Source of the DNA: Agarivorans sp. Toyoura001
Lineage (GTDB): Bacteria > Pseudomonadota > Gammaproteobacteria > Enterobacterales > Celerinatantimonadaceae
NCBI RefSeq assembly: GCF_005405585.1
Contig: NZ_BJEQ01000019.1
Location: forward strand, 27,725 to 91,724
Length of the DNA: 64,000 nucleotides
Direction: 5' to 3'
Shown here: in pieces, positions 37,548 to 45,768 of the stretch
Position numbering within the stretch: the stretch's first letter is position 1
Layout of the letters: every line of letters begins with the position of its first letter
Notes under the pieces: generated by a model
Seen by the model: only the letters and a program-made list of their open reading frames with translations
The model's database searches: none
What the model was told of the DNA's origin: nothing
Position numbers and translations under genes: made by a program

Positions 37548-38318
37548 CTATTGCTTAGCTCTGCGCCTTAACCAAGCTAAACCTAACAGTGCGAAGCTAA
37601 AGGGAATCCAGGTTTGGGGTTCAGGTACTCGGGCATTAACTACTTGAATTGAGGTACTGGCCAATAGCTGTTGTTGCGAGTCAAAGGCACTTAATACAAA
37701 ATCATAAATACCAACATCTAATGCGTTAAAGTCAAAAGGAGCAAATTCCATATTCCAAGAATTTTGCGCTAAGTTATTCACGCCAATATTAGAACCGTAG
37801 TTGGCTTCATCAACCAAGCCACCGCCATTAGGCGTACTGTTGTTACCTAAAGCATTGTCGGAACTTGGTACATTTACTGGATCAAGGCCAATAAAATTAG
37901 TACCCGCACTAGGATCAAAATCAATTTCAAGCAGGTAAGAAAAGTTATCTAAGAATCCACCGCTACCATCAAAGTTGCTATTTACCGACCACTCAAAGTT
38001 CCAAATAGCTGTTGATGGGGAATTGGGCGCATAACTAAAGCCCGAAGGAGGGAGGATATTATCAAATTGATAGGTTCCATCACCGTTACTATTAAACACA
38101 TTTTGCGGCTGGTTAGTGTCATCAAAACGGAGCTTGGCCCTTAAACCTAGTTCAATACCATTTTGGCGATCAGTGGTAAATCCACCATTAGCATTACCAC
38201 TACCAAAAATCACATCTCCAGTAACGTTCTGATCATACATAATAGTTGCTGATGCTGTTGCGGTTACCATTAGTAACCCTACTCCTGCCAACACTGATTT
38301 TGCTTTTATTATTCTCAT
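37548..38318 (-). CDS. PEP-CTERM sorting-domain protein
   Basis: 256 aa. Signal peptide (about 1-24, ending ATASA), a Gly/Asn/Ser-rich beta-type domain with no recognised catalytic motif, and a canonical C-terminal sorting signal: VPEP, a hydrophobic helix (WIPFSFALLGLAWL) and RRRAKQ. Family expectation: export, exosortase (EpsH-like) processing and release or attachment in the extracellular matrix. No exosortase or PrsK/PrsR is nearby. GGAG lies 6 nt before the ATG. Function unknown. Confidence 0.8.
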   Translation of the reverse strand: MRIIKAKSVLAGVGLLMVTATASATIMYDQNVTGDVIFGSGNANGGFTTDRQNGIELGLRAKLRFDDTNQPQNVFNSNGDGTYQFDNILPPSGFSYAPNSPSTAIWNFEWSVNSNFDGSGGFLDNFSYLLEIDFDPSAGTNFIGLDPVNVPSSDNALGNNSTPNGGGLVDEANYGSNIGVNNLAQNSWNMEFAPFDFNALDVGIYDFVLSAFDSQQQLLASTSIQVVNARVPEPQTWIPFSFALLGLAWLRRRAKQ

Positions 38319-38623
38319 TTAGCACTCCATGCGCTTGCCTAGTCGCTCAAAAAGCCTGCATATTCCATTCCTTGATGAAAATCATCCTTTATTTCAAAGG
38401 TATATGATTATCGGCAAATTATGTTTACGAACAATAAGCAAAAAATTGTATAAATAATTGACAAAGCAGCCTGTCGAGAGATGGGAGGTGCCTCACAACC
38501 TTAGTGCTGTTTGCGCCTATAGGCGGGACAAGATGAAGAGTTTTATGATTATTGTTGGAGCCAATTTGTAAAACTAACTGACAGCGGCACCAGCGTTGTA
38601 ATCAAATACTGGTGCCACCTTAG
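38319..38623. other. Intergenic region with dyads
   Basis: 305 nt between the M14 carboxypeptidase stop and the PEP-CTERM gene start, both read on the minus strand. It contains GGCACCAG/CTGGTGCC (38586-38593 with 38609-38616) just after the carboxypeptidase stop, without a T run; a perfect 12-bp palindrome CGCCTATAGGCG (38514-38525); and GAGGTGCCTC at about 38485-38494. The 38460-38545 patch is noticeably GC-richer than the flanks. No protein gene seen. Confidence 0.5.
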
Positions 38624-39748
38624 TTAAAGCTTTTCTAAGGCCTGCTTAATCGGAAATAATACATCGCAGCCTAGTTGCATAGCACGTTCAGGTGACCAAC
38701 CAAACGCTTCGTCAGGCATATCTGCATTATCTTTAAAAGGCATTTCAATGGTGTAAGACAAGGTTTTAAACTGCTCACCTAACCAAGCGGCAGCAATGCT
38801 TAAATTGGCTTGACCAGCTTGGTCTTTGTCGTAACCATGAGTGTCTTGAAAATCAGGTGAAATCGCCATAAAAGCGTGCTTGAAAGTATCTTCTAACAGT
38901 TTGTGGCGGGCATCGTACGAGGGAACCCCTTCACAGCCTGCCACAAAGTTGTAGGGGAGATCTTCATCTCCGTGAATATCTAGAAATACATCACCGCCCA
39001 CTTCCAACATTTTTTGGCGTACCAAGTACACCTCTGGGCTGCGTTCCATACTAGGGTTTTGCCATTCGCGGTTTAAGTTTGTACCTACCGCGTTGGTACG
39101 TAAGTGACCGCGTACCGAACCGTCGGGATTCATATTTGGTACTACGTAGAAAACGGTATTTTCCAATAACTTCATCGACAGGGGGTTGTCTTGATCCAAT
39201 AGGTTACCCAACATGCCCTCCACAAACCACTCTGCCATGGTTTCACCCGGATGCTGCCGCGCCATTACCCACACTTTGTGCTTGGCCTGTTCAGGGTCGC
39301 CAATGGTAAGCAAGCTCATATCGCGCCCGTCTAAGGTTTGTCCAAGCGTATTAAGGCTTACTCGATAATCTTGTTGCATAGTATGTAACAAGTCTTGATG
39401 GCGCTCGTAGCTATATGGGGCAAAGTAAGCAAAATACACACTGGGTTGCTCTAACAATAATGAGAAATTTAGCTGATCTCCATCAAAACCAGTATCAATC
39501 CTAAACCATTCTTCTCGATCATAAGAAGCCACTACTTGATAGTCTTTCCAACCCTTAGCATAAGCAGATTTCCCTGCATTGGTGATGCTAAAACGATAAT
39601 GTTGCTCAAGTGACGCTTCAAAGCGAAAATGAAACCACTGGAAAAACTCAGATTGATTGTCATGTTTTATTTCTAACTGGATATCCTGCGGTTCCTCTAA
39701 AGAAATCACTCGAATATTGCCACTATCAAAACGATCTGTAATGTACAT
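38624..39748 (-). CDS. M14-family cytosolic-type carboxypeptidase
   Basis: 374 aa. N-terminal beta-sandwich (about 1-130) with WFHFRFEAS and YFAYFAPYSYERH, the pattern of the AGBL/CCP subfamily, followed by the zinc carboxypeptidase domain: ARQHPGETMAEW (zinc His and Glu), MNPDGSVRGHLRTNAVGTNLNREW, third ligand in DIHGDED, and catalytic Glu in SYTIEMPFKDN. Eukaryotic relatives remove glutamates from tubulin; the bacterial substrate is unknown. No signal peptide, so it is cytoplasmic. Confidence 0.88.
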   Translation of the reverse strand: MYITDRFDSGNIRVISLEEPQDIQLEIKHDNQSEFFQWFHFRFEASLEQHYRFSITNAGKSAYAKGWKDYQVVASYDREEWFRIDTGFDGDQLNFSLLLEQPSVYFAYFAPYSYERHQDLLHTMQQDYRVSLNTLGQTLDGRDMSLLTIGDPEQAKHKVWVMARQHPGETMAEWFVEGMLGNLLDQDNPLSMKLLENTVFYVVPNMNPDGSVRGHLRTNAVGTNLNREWQNPSMERSPEVYLVRQKMLEVGGDVFLDIHGDEDLPYNFVAGCEGVPSYDARHKLLEDTFKHAFMAISPDFQDTHGYDKDQAGQANLSIAAAWLGEQFKTLSYTIEMPFKDNADMPDEAFGWSPERAMQLGCDVLFPIKQALEKL

Positions 39749-39834
39749 TGTATTCTCACCAGAATAATAAATGGATATGCAGCCAGTATAGCGCTTTAAC
39801 TAAGTCGCTAAACAACAATTTGTTGGATTAAAAA

Positions 39835-39855
39835 AGGAGCCTTAGGCTCCTTTCG
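39835..39855 (-). terminator. Terminator of the unknown membrane protein gene
   Basis: AAAGGAGCC/GGCTCCTTT stem with a 3-nt loop, followed by a T run on the minus strand, 21 nt after the 39877 stop. Confidence 0.88.
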
Positions 39856-39876
39856 CTAACAAGTATAAACACCGCT

Positions 39877-40575
39877 TTAATCTTCTTTTAAGGCCATCAC
39901 CTTAAAGTAACGTACGTCTAAGTCTTTCGCTAAAGACATCGTGCTCTCTACCGTACGCGACTCGCCTTCTTTTAGCTGTAGCTCGCCAAAATCGATGGTT
40001 TGCTGATACACTTGCTGGCCTGTTTGATCTACCAATACAATCGCTAATGACTGCTCAATAGGCCCTTCGGCCAACAATTGGTAACTAACTTCCATATGCT
40101 TACCAATATGGTCAGATGCTTCAAAAAAAGCTGAACGAATTTGAGCTTGATCGGTAGCAATCAAGGTATCAAAAGCAAACACGCGTAACTCGGGATGATT
40201 TTCTTTATTTAGGTCAAAGTTGTTTCTGCGCTCGATCAGCAGTGCATCTTTTAGCTGACGATTTTGATCCTGAGTAATTTGCGCATCGGTGTGCATGTCT
40301 GCGTAATCATCTTTTAGCTGATTATATGAAGGTAATAAGGCGATAAGAAAAAACACAGCGCTAAAGGCTACGATGGCTAAACCGACACTTATCCAGCGGT
40401 ATTTACGCACATGTTTATAGGCTTTTTTATAATACTGATGGCGTGATTTATGGTGCTCGTAGCGCGCCTGTAGGCTCACGCCTGAGTGACCCATTCGTTG
40501 ATTGGAAGCATTGGCTTCAGTAATTTGAGGCGGCTCTGCCACTATATTGCTCTCGATATCATGAGCAGACATCAT
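39877..40575 (-). CDS. Unknown single-pass inner-membrane protein
   Basis: 232 aa that I do not recognise. A basic cytoplasmic N-terminus rich in His/Lys/Tyr (YEHHKSRHQYYKKAYKHVRKYRW), one membrane helix about 62-82, a short coiled-coil-like stretch (about 84-118), then a periplasmic beta-type domain with alternating hydrophobics (EVSYQLLAEGPIEQSLAIVLVD). The positive-inside rule puts the C-terminus in the periplasm. AGGGAAGAG precedes the tandem ATGs. It has its own terminator and a divergent neighbour, so it is monocistronic. Confidence 0.72.
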   Translation of the reverse strand: MMSAHDIESNIVAEPPQITEANASNQRMGHSGVSLQARYEHHKSRHQYYKKAYKHVRKYRWISVGLAIVAFSAVFFLIALLPSYNQLKDDYADMHTDAQITQDQNRQLKDALLIERRNNFDLNKENHPELRVFAFDTLIATDQAQIRSAFFEASDHIGKHMEVSYQLLAEGPIEQSLAIVLVDQTGQQVYQQTIDFGELQLKEGESRTVESTMSLAKDLDVRYFKVMALKED

Positions 40576-40807
40576 CTCTTCCCTAAGATTGTCTAAGTAT
40601 TGATTTAGTGATTAAGTCATCACTAAATATTTTTGTAACCCTATCAACATAGCAGCTAGATGCGAACTCTACCGTAAGAATCATCTATATGCTTAATAAA
40701 TGTACTGTAATTGCTTATGTAAATCGTTTGCTCACACTACAAAGCACTACACTTTACCCGTATGGTGAGTACAATGAGCGCCAAATAGCACAATAAGTGG
40801 GGATGAA

Positions 40808-41752
40808 ATGGCCATTCAATGGTATCCAGGGCATATGCACAAAGCCCAAAAGCAGATTAAAGAAGTGATGCCAAAAATCGATTTAATTATCGAGGTATTG
40901 GATGCGCGGATCCCCTACAGTAGCGAAAACCCTTTGGTAGCCACCTTACGTGGTGATAAACCCTGCATTAAGGTACTGAATAAAAGCGACTTAGCCGACC
41001 CTAAAGTGACCGCTTTATGGCAAGAATATTTTGAACAAGAGCAAGGAGTTAAGGCGATTCCTTTGTGTACAATTCAAGGTAATCAAACTCAAGATTTGTT
41101 AGCGCTTTGCCGCAGTATGCTGCCTAACAAGGGTGGTGTAGATAAACCTATTCATACCATGATCTGTGGTATTCCAAATGTAGGTAAATCCACCTTAATT
41201 AACGCCTTGGCCGGCCGACAAATTGCTAAAACCGGTAACGAGCCCGCGGTGACAAAAGCTCAACAGCGGATCCGTTTAGAAGGCAATATTATCTTATCCG
41301 ATACTCCTGGAATTTTGTGGCCAAAGTTTGATAATGTCGCCAGCGGCTACCGCTTAGCCACTACCGGCGCAGTTAAAGATACGGCTATGGACTACGATGA
41401 CGTAGCAGCCTTTGCCTGTGAGTATTTGCTACAAGCTTACCCAGAAGAACTAAAATCCCGTTACAAGCTTGAAGAATTGCCTGATTCAGAAGTTGTTTTG
41501 ATGGAAGAAATAGGCCGTCGTCGCGGCTGTTTAGTGCGTGGTGGACACGTTGATTATGTAAAAGTGGCCACTATTATTCTCAACGAATTACGCGATGCAA
41601 CGATTGGAAGAATAAGTTTAGAAACCCCCGCGATGATTGCGATTGAGAAAGTCGAAACCGCTAAGGTTGTAGCTGAGAAAGAAGAGCGTAAAAAAATGGT
41701 GGAAGAGTTACAGAAAACTAAAAAACGCCAGCGCCGTCGTAAAAACAGTTAA
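40808..41752 (+). CDS. ylqF: Ribosome biogenesis GTPase YlqF/RbgA type
   Basis: 314 aa circularly permuted GTPase: MAIQWYPGHMHKAQKQIKE at the start, G4 NKSD first, then G1 GIPNVGKSTLIN, G2 region and G3 DTPG. The C-terminal domain ends in a basic tail KKRQRRRKNS. In Bacillus RbgA acts in late 50S assembly; the same role is likely here. Strong GGGGATGAA ribosome site. Followed by a convergent terminator. Confidence 0.92.
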   Translation: MAIQWYPGHMHKAQKQIKEVMPKIDLIIEVLDARIPYSSENPLVATLRGDKPCIKVLNKSDLADPKVTALWQEYFEQEQGVKAIPLCTIQGNQTQDLLALCRSMLPNKGGVDKPIHTMICGIPNVGKSTLINALAGRQIAKTGNEPAVTKAQQRIRLEGNIILSDTPGILWPKFDNVASGYRLATTGAVKDTAMDYDDVAAFACEYLLQAYPEELKSRYKLEELPDSEVVLMEEIGRRRGCLVRGGHVDYVKVATIILNELRDATIGRISLETPAMIAIEKVETAKVVAEKEERKKMVEELQKTKKRQRRRKNS

Positions 41753-41797
41753 ACCTTGAGTAAGTATTGAGTGAACGAGTTTTGCTAGCCCGCAACT

Positions 41798-41827
41798 AAA
41801 AACACCACGCAAAGGCGTGGTGTTTTT
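41798..41827. terminator. Bidirectional terminator between ylqF and cytochrome c5 gene
   Basis: AAAAACACCACGC and GCGTGGTGTTTTT form a long stem with an AAAG loop and T/A tracts on both sides, between convergent genes. Confidence 0.9.
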
Positions 41828-41843
41828 CTATTAAGCCAAATAC

Positions 41844-42251
41844 TTACTTAATCATGTAAGCAATAACTTCTTTAATTTCGTCTTCGCTACAATCGCCACA
41901 AGTCCCTTTTGCTGGCATAGCGTTAAAGCCTTTCCAGGCGTGGTCAAACAAGGTTTGCTCACCTTGAGCAATACGCGGAGCCCAAGCTGCGCTGTCTCCT
42001 TTCTTAGGTGCGCCTGCCGCGCCAGTACTATGACAAGCAGTACAGAATGTATTGTAAACCGTTTCACCATCACGTGGGCCACTTGAAGCTGCTGGCGCTT
42101 TGGCGACGTCTAATTCACCATCTAGGTAAACTTCACCCACTGGCTTAATACGCTCAGCAATGGCTTCGTCAGACATGTCTGCCGCAAACGCGTTAGGCAC
42201 AATTGTTAAGCAAATAGATAGTACCAGTGTTTTCCAGTTCAAAAGCTTCAC
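41844..42251 (-). CDS. Cytochrome c5
   Basis: 135 aa periplasmic monoheme cytochrome. Signal peptide ending NAFA|AD, heme motif CTACH, candidate Met ligand in FNAMPAKGTCGDCSEDEI; the CxxC near the C-terminus (CGDC) is typical of c5-type cytochromes and forms a disulfide. It is a possible electron donor to the caa3 oxidase (inference). The start is GTG 42251 with AGGAG about 8 nt upstream. Confidence 0.9.
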   Translation of the reverse strand: MKLLNWKTLVLSICLTIVPNAFAADMSDEAIAERIKPVGEVYLDGELDVAKAPAASSGPRDGETVYNTFCTACHSTGAAGAPKKGDSAAWAPRIAQGEQTLFDHAWKGFNAMPAKGTCGDCSEDEIKEVIAYMIK

Positions 42252-42387
42252 CCTTATCTCTCCTCGTCGTGCCTACTGACCGCAGTATTAGGCATCCTTG
42301 TCATTATTGGCAAAATTATACCCGCTATTACCTTGAGGTTAAACCATTGTAAAAACGAATATTAGATTGATGTATCCGAGTTGTTAG

Positions 42388-43203
42388 TTAGCTAGGATTT
42401 TTTAGAATATCGCGCCACGGTAAATGCGGATCGCCCAATGAGATAAAATTGGGGTTTTCTAAAGACTCCCGCTGGTTATAGCTTAATTCACGCAGATGTA
42501 AATCGAGCAAAGTACCGCCAGCTTCTTGTAAAATAATCTGTGGAGCACCCGTATCCCATTCCCCTGTTGGTCCAACCCTAATGTAACAATCAGCTGCCCC
42601 TTCCGCCACCATGCAGCTTTTTAAGCTAGCACTCCCCAATGGGTAAAGTTTGTAATGATAATTACAGTTTAATATGGCTTGCAATAAAGCGGGACGTTGT
42701 ACTCGGCTAGTCGCCACTCGAATATGTTCTGGCTTCTCAGGATAGTGACGGCTCTGAATAGCGCTGCGTACGCCATTTTGCTCTTTAAATGCGCCATGCC
42801 CTTTAACGGCCGCGTAAAGAATTTGTACGATAGGCCCATAAACTACCCCAAGTACCGGTTGATTATTGTCCACCAACGCAATTTCAGTGGCGAAATCACC
42901 GCTACCAGAGACAAACTCTTGAGTGCCATCCAAAGGGTCGACCAGCCAATAAGTCGTCCAACTTTCACGTTCAGCCAAGCTTATATCGGCTTGTTCTTCA
43001 GATAAAATGGGAATGTCAGGCGTGAGCGCGGTTAAGGCATCCATAATAAAATGGTGGGCTGCGTAATCTGCCGACGTTACTGGTGTAGCGTCGTCTTTAG
43101 TCTCACTAACAAAATCGCCTTTTTCGTAAATATTACGAATAATCTCGCCAGCACCGCGGGCTATTTCAATTACCTCAGGTAACACACTAGCAGGGTCAAA
43201 CAT
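42388..43203 (-). CDS. cysQ: 3'(2'),5'-bisphosphate nucleotidase CysQ
   Basis: 271 aa inositol-monophosphatase-fold enzyme. Metal-site motifs LSEEQ, WLVDPLDGTQEFVSGSGDFA and WDTGAPQIILQEAGG. It removes the 3' phosphate of PAP made during sulfate assimilation. A 4-nt gap separates it from nudE upstream, indicating a nudE-cysQ operon. Confidence 0.94.
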   Translation of the reverse strand: MFDPASVLPEVIEIARGAGEIIRNIYEKGDFVSETKDDATPVTSADYAAHHFIMDALTALTPDIPILSEEQADISLAERESWTTYWLVDPLDGTQEFVSGSGDFATEIALVDNNQPVLGVVYGPIVQILYAAVKGHGAFKEQNGVRSAIQSRHYPEKPEHIRVATSRVQRPALLQAILNCNYHYKLYPLGSASLKSCMVAEGAADCYIRVGPTGEWDTGAPQIILQEAGGTLLDLHLRELSYNQRESLENPNFISLGDPHLPWRDILKNPS

Positions 43204-43207
43204 CCTA

Positions 43208-43771
43208 TTACTTTCTCACTTTGTTCTGCGTTAACCATTTCTCTAATAGCAACAATGACGCAACACTGCGGGCTTCAGAAAACTCTTTGCGGGCATATAA
43301 ACTGTCTATTTGGTTTAAGGGAACCTTAATCACCTCAAGCGGTTCGGGCTCATCGCCTTCTAGTACGCTGGGCTCTAAACCTTGGGCAACAAACACCGAC
43401 ATATGGCTAGAAAAGTAACCGGGTGCTACCGACAACTCGGTAAGCAACTGCAAGCTATTGGCCTTAAATCCAATTTCTTCTTGCAGCTCGCGGTTAGCAG
43501 CTTCAAGGGCGGTTTCGCCACGATCTACCAAGCCTTTAGCAAAGCCTAGTTCATAACGTTCTGTTCCGGCGGCATATTCGCTAATAAGCAGCAGTTCATT
43601 TTGCTCAGTGATCGGCAAAATCATAACCGCGCCTTGGCCTGATCCAACTAAACGTTCATAAATTCTTTTTTCGCCATTACTGAACTCCAGATGTAACTCT
43701 TCAATTTTGAAGAAGCGACTTTCGGCAGCTATGGCGCTGTCTAATAATCGAGGCGGATGATGCTTGCTCAT
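43208..43771 (-). CDS. nudE: ADP compounds hydrolase NudE
   Basis: 187 aa Nudix hydrolase. The Nudix box reads GLVDRGETALEAANRELQEEIGF (first and last residues given as one motif: G-x5-E-x7-REL-x-EE-x-G). E. coli NudE hydrolyses ADP-ribose, NADH and Ap3A-type compounds. It is divergent from yrfG, the same gene neighbourhood as in E. coli. Confidence 0.92.
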   Translation of the reverse strand: MSKHHPPRLLDSAIAAESRFFKIEELHLEFSNGEKRIYERLVGSGQGAVMILPITEQNELLLISEYAAGTERYELGFAKGLVDRGETALEAANRELQEEIGFKANSLQLLTELSVAPGYFSSHMSVFVAQGLEPSVLEGDEPEPLEVIKVPLNQIDSLYARKEFSEARSVASLLLLEKWLTQNKVRK

Positions 43772-43846
43772 CTATCTTCCTGCTATCATTAAGTTATTGT
43801 CATTGTTACATTGCTGTTAGAAGCACTCAAGGACTAGAGACCAAGA

Positions 43847-44509
43847 ATGTTTGACTGGACTAAAATCGACACCGTTTTATTGGATATGGATGGCACGCTG
43901 CTAGATTTGCATTACGATAATTACTTCTGGATGCATTATCTTCCCATCTCTTTTGCTCATCAAAATGGCTTAAGTTTAGATGAAGCGCGCGAGCGTTTAT
44001 TTGCAGATTATGAAACCGTATCGGGCACCTTAGATTGGTACTGTTTTGACTATTGGAGCAACAAAACCAATATCGATATTCGACATCTAAAAACCGAGGT
44101 AGAGCATAAAATTCAATGGCGAGACGACGTTAAACCCTTTCTTGAAGCGCTCGCCGTTGCGGGTAAAAACCGGGTGTTACTAACCAATTGCCATCCCGAT
44201 GGTTTGGCAACAAAGATAAAAGTAACCGGGTTAAACCAATATTTAGATACCTTGTTTAGTACTCATCAGTTTGGTTTCCCCAAAGAAGACCCAAAGCTAT
44301 GGCAGGCCTTAATTGAGCATCATCCTTTTGACCCCGAGCGCACCTTGTTTATTGACGACAATGAACATGTACTAGAGCAAGCACACCTATTTGGCATTAA
44401 GTATTTGTTGGGTATTCGTAACCCCGATTCAAAACAAGCCAGCAAAGAGTTTACTCATTACCCTTCCATTGACGATTACCATCACTTCACTAAAGAGCTG
44501 TTGGGATAA
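43847..44509 (+). CDS. yrfG: GMP/IMP nucleotidase YrfG (HAD family)
   Basis: 220 aa HAD phosphatase. Motif I LLDMDGTLLD (D13, D15), motif II LLTNCHP, motif III Lys in FGFPKEDPKLW, and motif IV FIDDNEHVL. E. coli YrfG dephosphorylates GMP and IMP. The ribosome site is weak (AGAGACC). It ends at a strong bidirectional terminator shared with the convergent gsp operon. Confidence 0.92.
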   Translation: MFDWTKIDTVLLDMDGTLLDLHYDNYFWMHYLPISFAHQNGLSLDEARERLFADYETVSGTLDWYCFDYWSNKTNIDIRHLKTEVEHKIQWRDDVKPFLEALAVAGKNRVLLTNCHPDGLATKIKVTGLNQYLDTLFSTHQFGFPKEDPKLWQALIEHHPFDPERTLFIDDNEHVLEQAHLFGIKYLLGIRNPDSKQASKEFTHYPSIDDYHHFTKELLG

Positions 44510-44514
44510 ATAAA

Positions 44515-44538
44515 AAAGCTAGCGGAGTCGCTAGCTTT
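44515..44538. terminator. Bidirectional terminator of yrfG and the gsp operon
   Basis: AAAGCTAGC/GCTAGCTTT (plus one closing G-C pair) with a short loop; on the minus strand it is followed by TTTTTTATTT. Confidence 0.9.
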
Positions 44539-44545
44539 GGTCGGT

Positions 44546-45301
44546 TTATCGCGGCAAGCGGCCTTGCTGTTTAAAGCGATAGAAGCCTTGAGGATCAGGT
44601 CGGCCAATATACTTAAGGTTGTTACTTAAGCTACTTGGCATGTCTGCCCCAGCTTTTATCTTACCTTCGGCAAGCCAATTAGGTTGACCAACCGAAGCCA
44701 GTAACTCTAACTCTAATTGTTTATCACTGTGTTTTAGCGCTATGCTTGGTTGGCCTTCATTACAGCTTAAGTCTGCCTTGGCATTATCTAAATCCAGTTC
44801 GCCCAGTGGTGTTCCCACTAGCGGGCCTAACCACATTAACTGCCCTTGTAGCTGTTCACACCAGGGACTACCTTGGCTAGCATTGGTCAATGCAAGTTGA
44901 ATATCGCCTTCAACCGAAATCGGTAACGGCATAGGTACTTGCTCAACAACCCAGCTAGCCGGCGCTTCAAGCTGCCAGTCTTTCAAAAACCAGCCCGAAA
45001 AGTTCAAACCAGCCTGGCCTTGGCCCTGTAGTTGTTGCCCTTTTCCTAGCTTAATATCTACCGCCAATCGGCCTAACAATAAAGAGGCTGGTTTAAAGTT
45101 CCAACTCACGTCATGTAAGGTAAGGTTAGGCGTGTCTACACTCAATAACTCACCTTGCCAAACTGAGCCACTTGGATGATTTAACTTTAGCTGCTTTGGT
45201 ATAGGTAAATAATTAAGTGCAACACTTAGTGGCGTTGTAGCCACCAAACTCACAAGGTAAACGGCAACTAATAACAGTGCTACACCAATGTACTTCTTCA
45301 T
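44546..45301 (-). CDS. gspN: Type II secretion protein GspN
   Basis: 251 aa. One N-terminal membrane helix (about 5-25), then LNYLPIPKQLKLNHPSGSVWQGEL, the GspN hallmark, and a beta-rich periplasmic domain (DVSWNFKPASLLLGRLAVDIKLG). It is an accessory inner-membrane T2SS protein found in Vibrio-like systems. It overlaps gspM by 4 nt and ends the operon. Confidence 0.9.
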   Translation of the reverse strand: MKKYIGVALLLVAVYLVSLVATTPLSVALNYLPIPKQLKLNHPSGSVWQGELLSVDTPNLTLHDVSWNFKPASLLLGRLAVDIKLGKGQQLQGQGQAGLNFSGWFLKDWQLEAPASWVVEQVPMPLPISVEGDIQLALTNASQGSPWCEQLQGQLMWLGPLVGTPLGELDLDNAKADLSCNEGQPSIALKHSDKQLELELLASVGQPNWLAEGKIKAGADMPSSLSNNLKYIGRPDPQGFYRFKQQGRLPR

Positions 45302-45768
45302 TCTGCTTTACCTAAACGTAACCTACGCACACCTACAATGCCTGGCTCTTTGCCTTCATCTAAATCTACGTTTTCAACCACTATGCCATAGCGCTGACTC
45401 AGCATTTTTAGCCAAGTCATTAATTGGTTAAACGGCACGTTTTCTATCCATACTTCCACTTCATCGCCTTTAGGCTGAATTCGGCTAATGGTAATACGTT
45501 GTTGACGTGCGCTGCTGCTTACTGACTGGCTAACATTCACCTTACCAGCATTTTTTTGCGATGGGCCACTAGCAATAATTAACTCACCTTGCTGCTGCGC
45601 CCATATCAAGGTTTGCTGCTGATTAAGCAAACGCTGCTTGGCGGTTTCATTCGCATTAGCAATCGGCGACCAAATTCCCCAATACAGTATCGCTAAGGCC
45701 ACCACCGCTGCGGCAGCCATCACTAAGTTCTGCTCTCGCTTATTTAAGCTTTGCCACCACTGCTTCAT
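45298..45768 (-). CDS. gspM: Type II secretion protein GspM
   Basis: 156 aa. SLNKREQNLVMAAAAVVALAILYWGIWSPI at the N-terminus (cytoplasmic tag and TM; segment about 6-36) is typical of GspM, followed by a coiled coil and a ferredoxin-like periplasmic domain. It partners GspL in the inner-membrane platform. Overlaps gspL and gspN by 4 nt each. Confidence 0.92.
   Translation of the reverse strand: MKQWWQSLNKREQNLVMAAAAVVALAILYWGIWSPIANANETAKQRLLNQQQTLIWAQQQGELIIASGPSQKNAGKVNVSQSVSSSARQQRITISRIQPKGDEVEVWIENVPFNQLMTWLKMLSQRYGIVVENVDLDEGKEPGIVGVRRLRLGKAE

Noticed and set aside
38460..38560. Cyclic-di-GMP (GEMM-type) riboswitch upstream of the PEP-CTERM gene
   Set aside because: A CGCAAA-like stretch and dyads are present, but the conserved GEMM core and tetraloop receptor order could not be matched.
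38586..38616. Terminator of the M14 carboxypeptidase gene
   Set aside because: The 8-bp stem has a 15-nt loop and no T tract on the minus strand; kept only as a dyad.
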